Shown here piece by piece: positions 4,594-5,915 of a stretch of DNA of 5,915 nt (positions are counted from its first letter, which is position 1; every line of letters starts with the position of its first letter). The notes beneath the pieces were generated by a model that saw nothing but the letters and a program-made list of their open reading frames with translations, was not told the DNA's origin and did no database searches. The stretch covers positions 1 to 5,915 of the forward strand of contig JALQVJ010000046.1 of the NCBI GenBank assembly GCA_023260355.1. The letters are read 5' to 3'. This DNA comes from Burkholderiaceae bacterium (GTDB lineage: Bacteria > Pseudomonadota > Gammaproteobacteria > Burkholderiales > Burkholderiaceae_C). A program made the translations under genes and the position numbers.

Positions 4594-5915
4594 ATGAAAT
4601 TGTTGATCCAAGGCGGACGAGTGATTGACCCCAACAGCGGTCGCGACGAGACGGCAGACGTGGCCATTGGTGCGGGTCGGATTTTGGCGATCGGCGCCAA
4701 TGCCAAAGGCTTCGAAGCCGACCGTGTCATTGACGCCAACGGCTGCATCGTGGCACCAGGCTTGATCGACTTGTGTGCGCGGCTGAAAGAGCCGGGCTAT
4801 GAACACGAAGGCATGCTCGAATCTGAAATGGCCGCCGCTGTGGCGGGGGGCGTCACAGCGCTGGTGTGTCCGCCAGATACCGACCCCGTGCTCGACGAGT
4901 CTGGCTTGGTCGACATGCTCAAGTTTCGCGCTGAGCAACTCAACCTCGCTCGCGTCTTTCCATTGGGCGCCATCACCCGCGCCTTGCAAGGCGAAGTCTT
5001 GACCGAAATGGCGCAATTGACGGCGTCCGGCTGCGTTGGTTTTTCGCAAGCTGAGACCCCCATCATCAACACACAAGTCTTGCAGCGCGCCATGCAGTAC
5101 GCCGCAACGTTTGGCTTTGCGCTGTGGTTGCGCCCGCAAGACGCGTGGCTGGGGCGTGGCGTGGCGGCCAGCGGTCCCTTGGCCACGCGCATGGGTCTGG
5201 CAGGTGTGCCTGTCGCCGCTGAGCTCATCGCGCTGCACACGATTTTCGCCTTGCAGCGCGGCACGCAAGCGCGCATCCACCTTTGCCGCATCAGCAGCGC
5301 GGCAGGTCTCGAGTTGGTGCGCCAAGCCAAGGCGGAGGGCCTGCCCGTGACCTGCGATGTCAGTGTGCACAACCTGCATTTGATCGACGTCGACATGGGT
5401 TACTTCGACAGCCGTGCACATCTGCAACCGCCGCTGCGCCAGCAGGTCGACCGCGACGCTTTGAGAGCGGGGTTGCAAGACGGCACGATTGACGCCTTGG
5501 TCAGCGACCACAACCCGGTCGAGGCCGACGCCAAAGCACAACCGTTCGCCGAGTCCGAGGCCGGAGCCACAGCTGTGGAATTGTTGCTGGGCCTCTCACT
5601 CAAGTGGGCGCAGGACAGCGGCCTTTCGCTGAGCGATGCCCTGCGCGTCGTCACCAGCGGCCCGGCGACCGTGTTGGGACAGGCATTGGGGAGCTTGCAA
5701 TCGAGCATGGGGCAAATCGTCGAAGGTGGCATTGCCGATCTCTGCATCTTCGAGCATCCGTGGATGGACGGCCTGGCCGTGCGCGCCGAGATCGAGGATC
5801 TCCTGTGGCTGCATCCCGATGAGATGGCCATGCGCGACGACCTCGCTCCGCTGCTCGTCACGCGAGTTCTTCCCGCACTCAGTAGCACGAGCACCGCCTC
5901 CGAGTGGCGTGACGA
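4594..5915 (+). CDS. pyrX: Dihydroorotase-like, non-catalytic ATCase subunit PyrC'/PyrX (runs off the window)
   Basis: Amidohydrolase-fold protein homologous to type I dihydroorotase. It starts KLLIQGGRVIDPNSGR (2-17) and keeps the family framework: VAPGLIDL (53-60), KEPG (65-68), GGVTALVCPPDTDPVLDE (96-113), MGLAGVPVAAE (200-210) and GQIVEGGIADLCIF (373-386). The metal site is largely gone: the usual HxH reads C61-A-R63, the FSDDG aspartate region reads FSQAE (150-154), HCED reads RPQD (180-183) and the second HVST histidine is R232. Only D305 of SDHNP survives. Dihydroorotase activity is therefore not expected. The Pseudomonas homologue PyrC' has lost its catalytic histidines too and is needed to assemble PyrB into a dodecamer, which fits the position right after pyrB. 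440 codons are open with no stop. From about residue 387 the sequence no longer matches the family, so the true C-terminus is missing or replaced. A functional pyrC should exist elsewhere in the genome. Confidence 0.88.
   Translation, partial: MKLLIQGGRVIDPNSGRDETADVAIGAGRILAIGANAKGFEADRVIDANGCIVAPGLIDLCARLKEPGYEHEGMLESEMAAAVAGGVTALVCPPDTDPVLDESGLVDMLKFRAEQLNLARVFPLGAITRALQGEVLTEMAQLTASGCVGFSQAETPIINTQVLQRAMQYAATFGFALWLRPQDAWLGRGVAASGPLATRMGLAGVPVAAELIALHTIFALQRGTQARIHLCRISSAAGLELVRQAKAEGLPVTCDVSVHNLHLIDVDMGYFDSRAHLQPPLRQQVDRDALRAGLQDGTIDALVSDHNPVEADAKAQPFAESEAGATAVELLLGLSLKWAQDSGLSLSDALRVVTSGPATVLGQALGSLQSSMGQIVEGGIADLCIFEHPWMDGLAVRAEIEDLLWLHPDEMAMRDDLAPLLVTRVLPALSSTSTASEWRD
5755..5915 (+). 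other. Non-dihydroorotase tail in the pyrX frame, Nudix C-terminus-like
   Basis: After ADLCIF the expected dihydroorotase ending, with its conserved GKHTPF-like segment, is absent in all three forward frames, so a simple frameshift does not explain it. Instead the open frame reads RAEIEDLLWLHPDE (397-410) and then LAPLLVTRVLPAL (415-427), a pattern typical of the last 40 residues of Nudix hydrolases (from memory). No Nudix box (GX5EX7REUXEEXGU) is present upstream. Leucine codon use changes too: 24 of 49 leucines are TTG before this point in the gene, and 0 of 9 after it, by hand count. A chimeric contig end or a recombination junction explains this best; a lineage-specific C-terminus is the alternative. 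Confidence 0.5.

Noticed and set aside
4522..5541. 339-codon minus-strand open frame opposite pyrX
   Set aside because: It is a shadow in GC-rich sequence: rich in Gln, Arg and His, no recognisable domain, and fully opposed by a clear gene.
5741..5915. Simple frameshift as the cause of the odd pyrX C-terminus
   Set aside because: The other two forward frames were read and contain no dihydroorotase-like ending, so one missing or extra base does not restore it.

Overview
The window most likely comes from a betaproteobacterium of the Burkholderiales, probably Comamonadaceae-like. The grounds are the high-GC coding sequence with heavy use of TTG for leucine, the yqgE-ruvX-pyrR-pyrB-pyrC' gene order, and proteins that read as close relatives of that group. 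The placement is an inference from memory; no database search was possible. Coding density is high, with no RNA gene, insertion sequence, CRISPR array or phage gene visible.

Layout: the left edge holds the 3' half of a qor-type NADPH:quinone reductase gene on the plus strand. It ends at a strong bidirectional terminator hairpin shared with a convergent gene, phrB (minus strand), which encodes a class I CPD photolyase. phrB is divergent from yqgE, with only 39 bases between the start codons. From yqgE rightward everything is on the plus strand and tightly packed: yqgE, ruvX (1-base overlap), pyrR (4-base overlap), pyrB (4-base overlap) and a dihydroorotase-like gene pyrC'/pyrX (5-base gap, or a 4-base overlap if a GTG start is used). 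This looks like one operon with translational coupling.

Functionally, pyrB and pyrX should give the two subunits of a Pseudomonas-type aspartate transcarbamoylase, in which the dihydroorotase-like chain is structural. The sequence supports this: nearly every metal ligand of a working dihydroorotase is replaced in PyrX. PyrR is a PRPP-binding regulator/uracil phosphoribosyltransferase homologue, but there is no leader RNA in front of pyrR or pyrB where it could act as it does in Bacillus. RuvX and YqgE are the usual conserved pair.

The most notable irregularity is at the right edge. From about base 5750 the pyrX frame stays open but stops resembling the end of any dihydroorotase, changes its leucine codon use, and instead resembles the C-terminal end of a Nudix hydrolase. 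This is probably a chimeric contig end or a recombination junction. I did not find a convincing new biological system; the other findings are modest: a possible leaderless start for yqgE, overlapping inverted repeats before pyrB, a divergent photolyase antenna pocket and a shortened RuvX loop.
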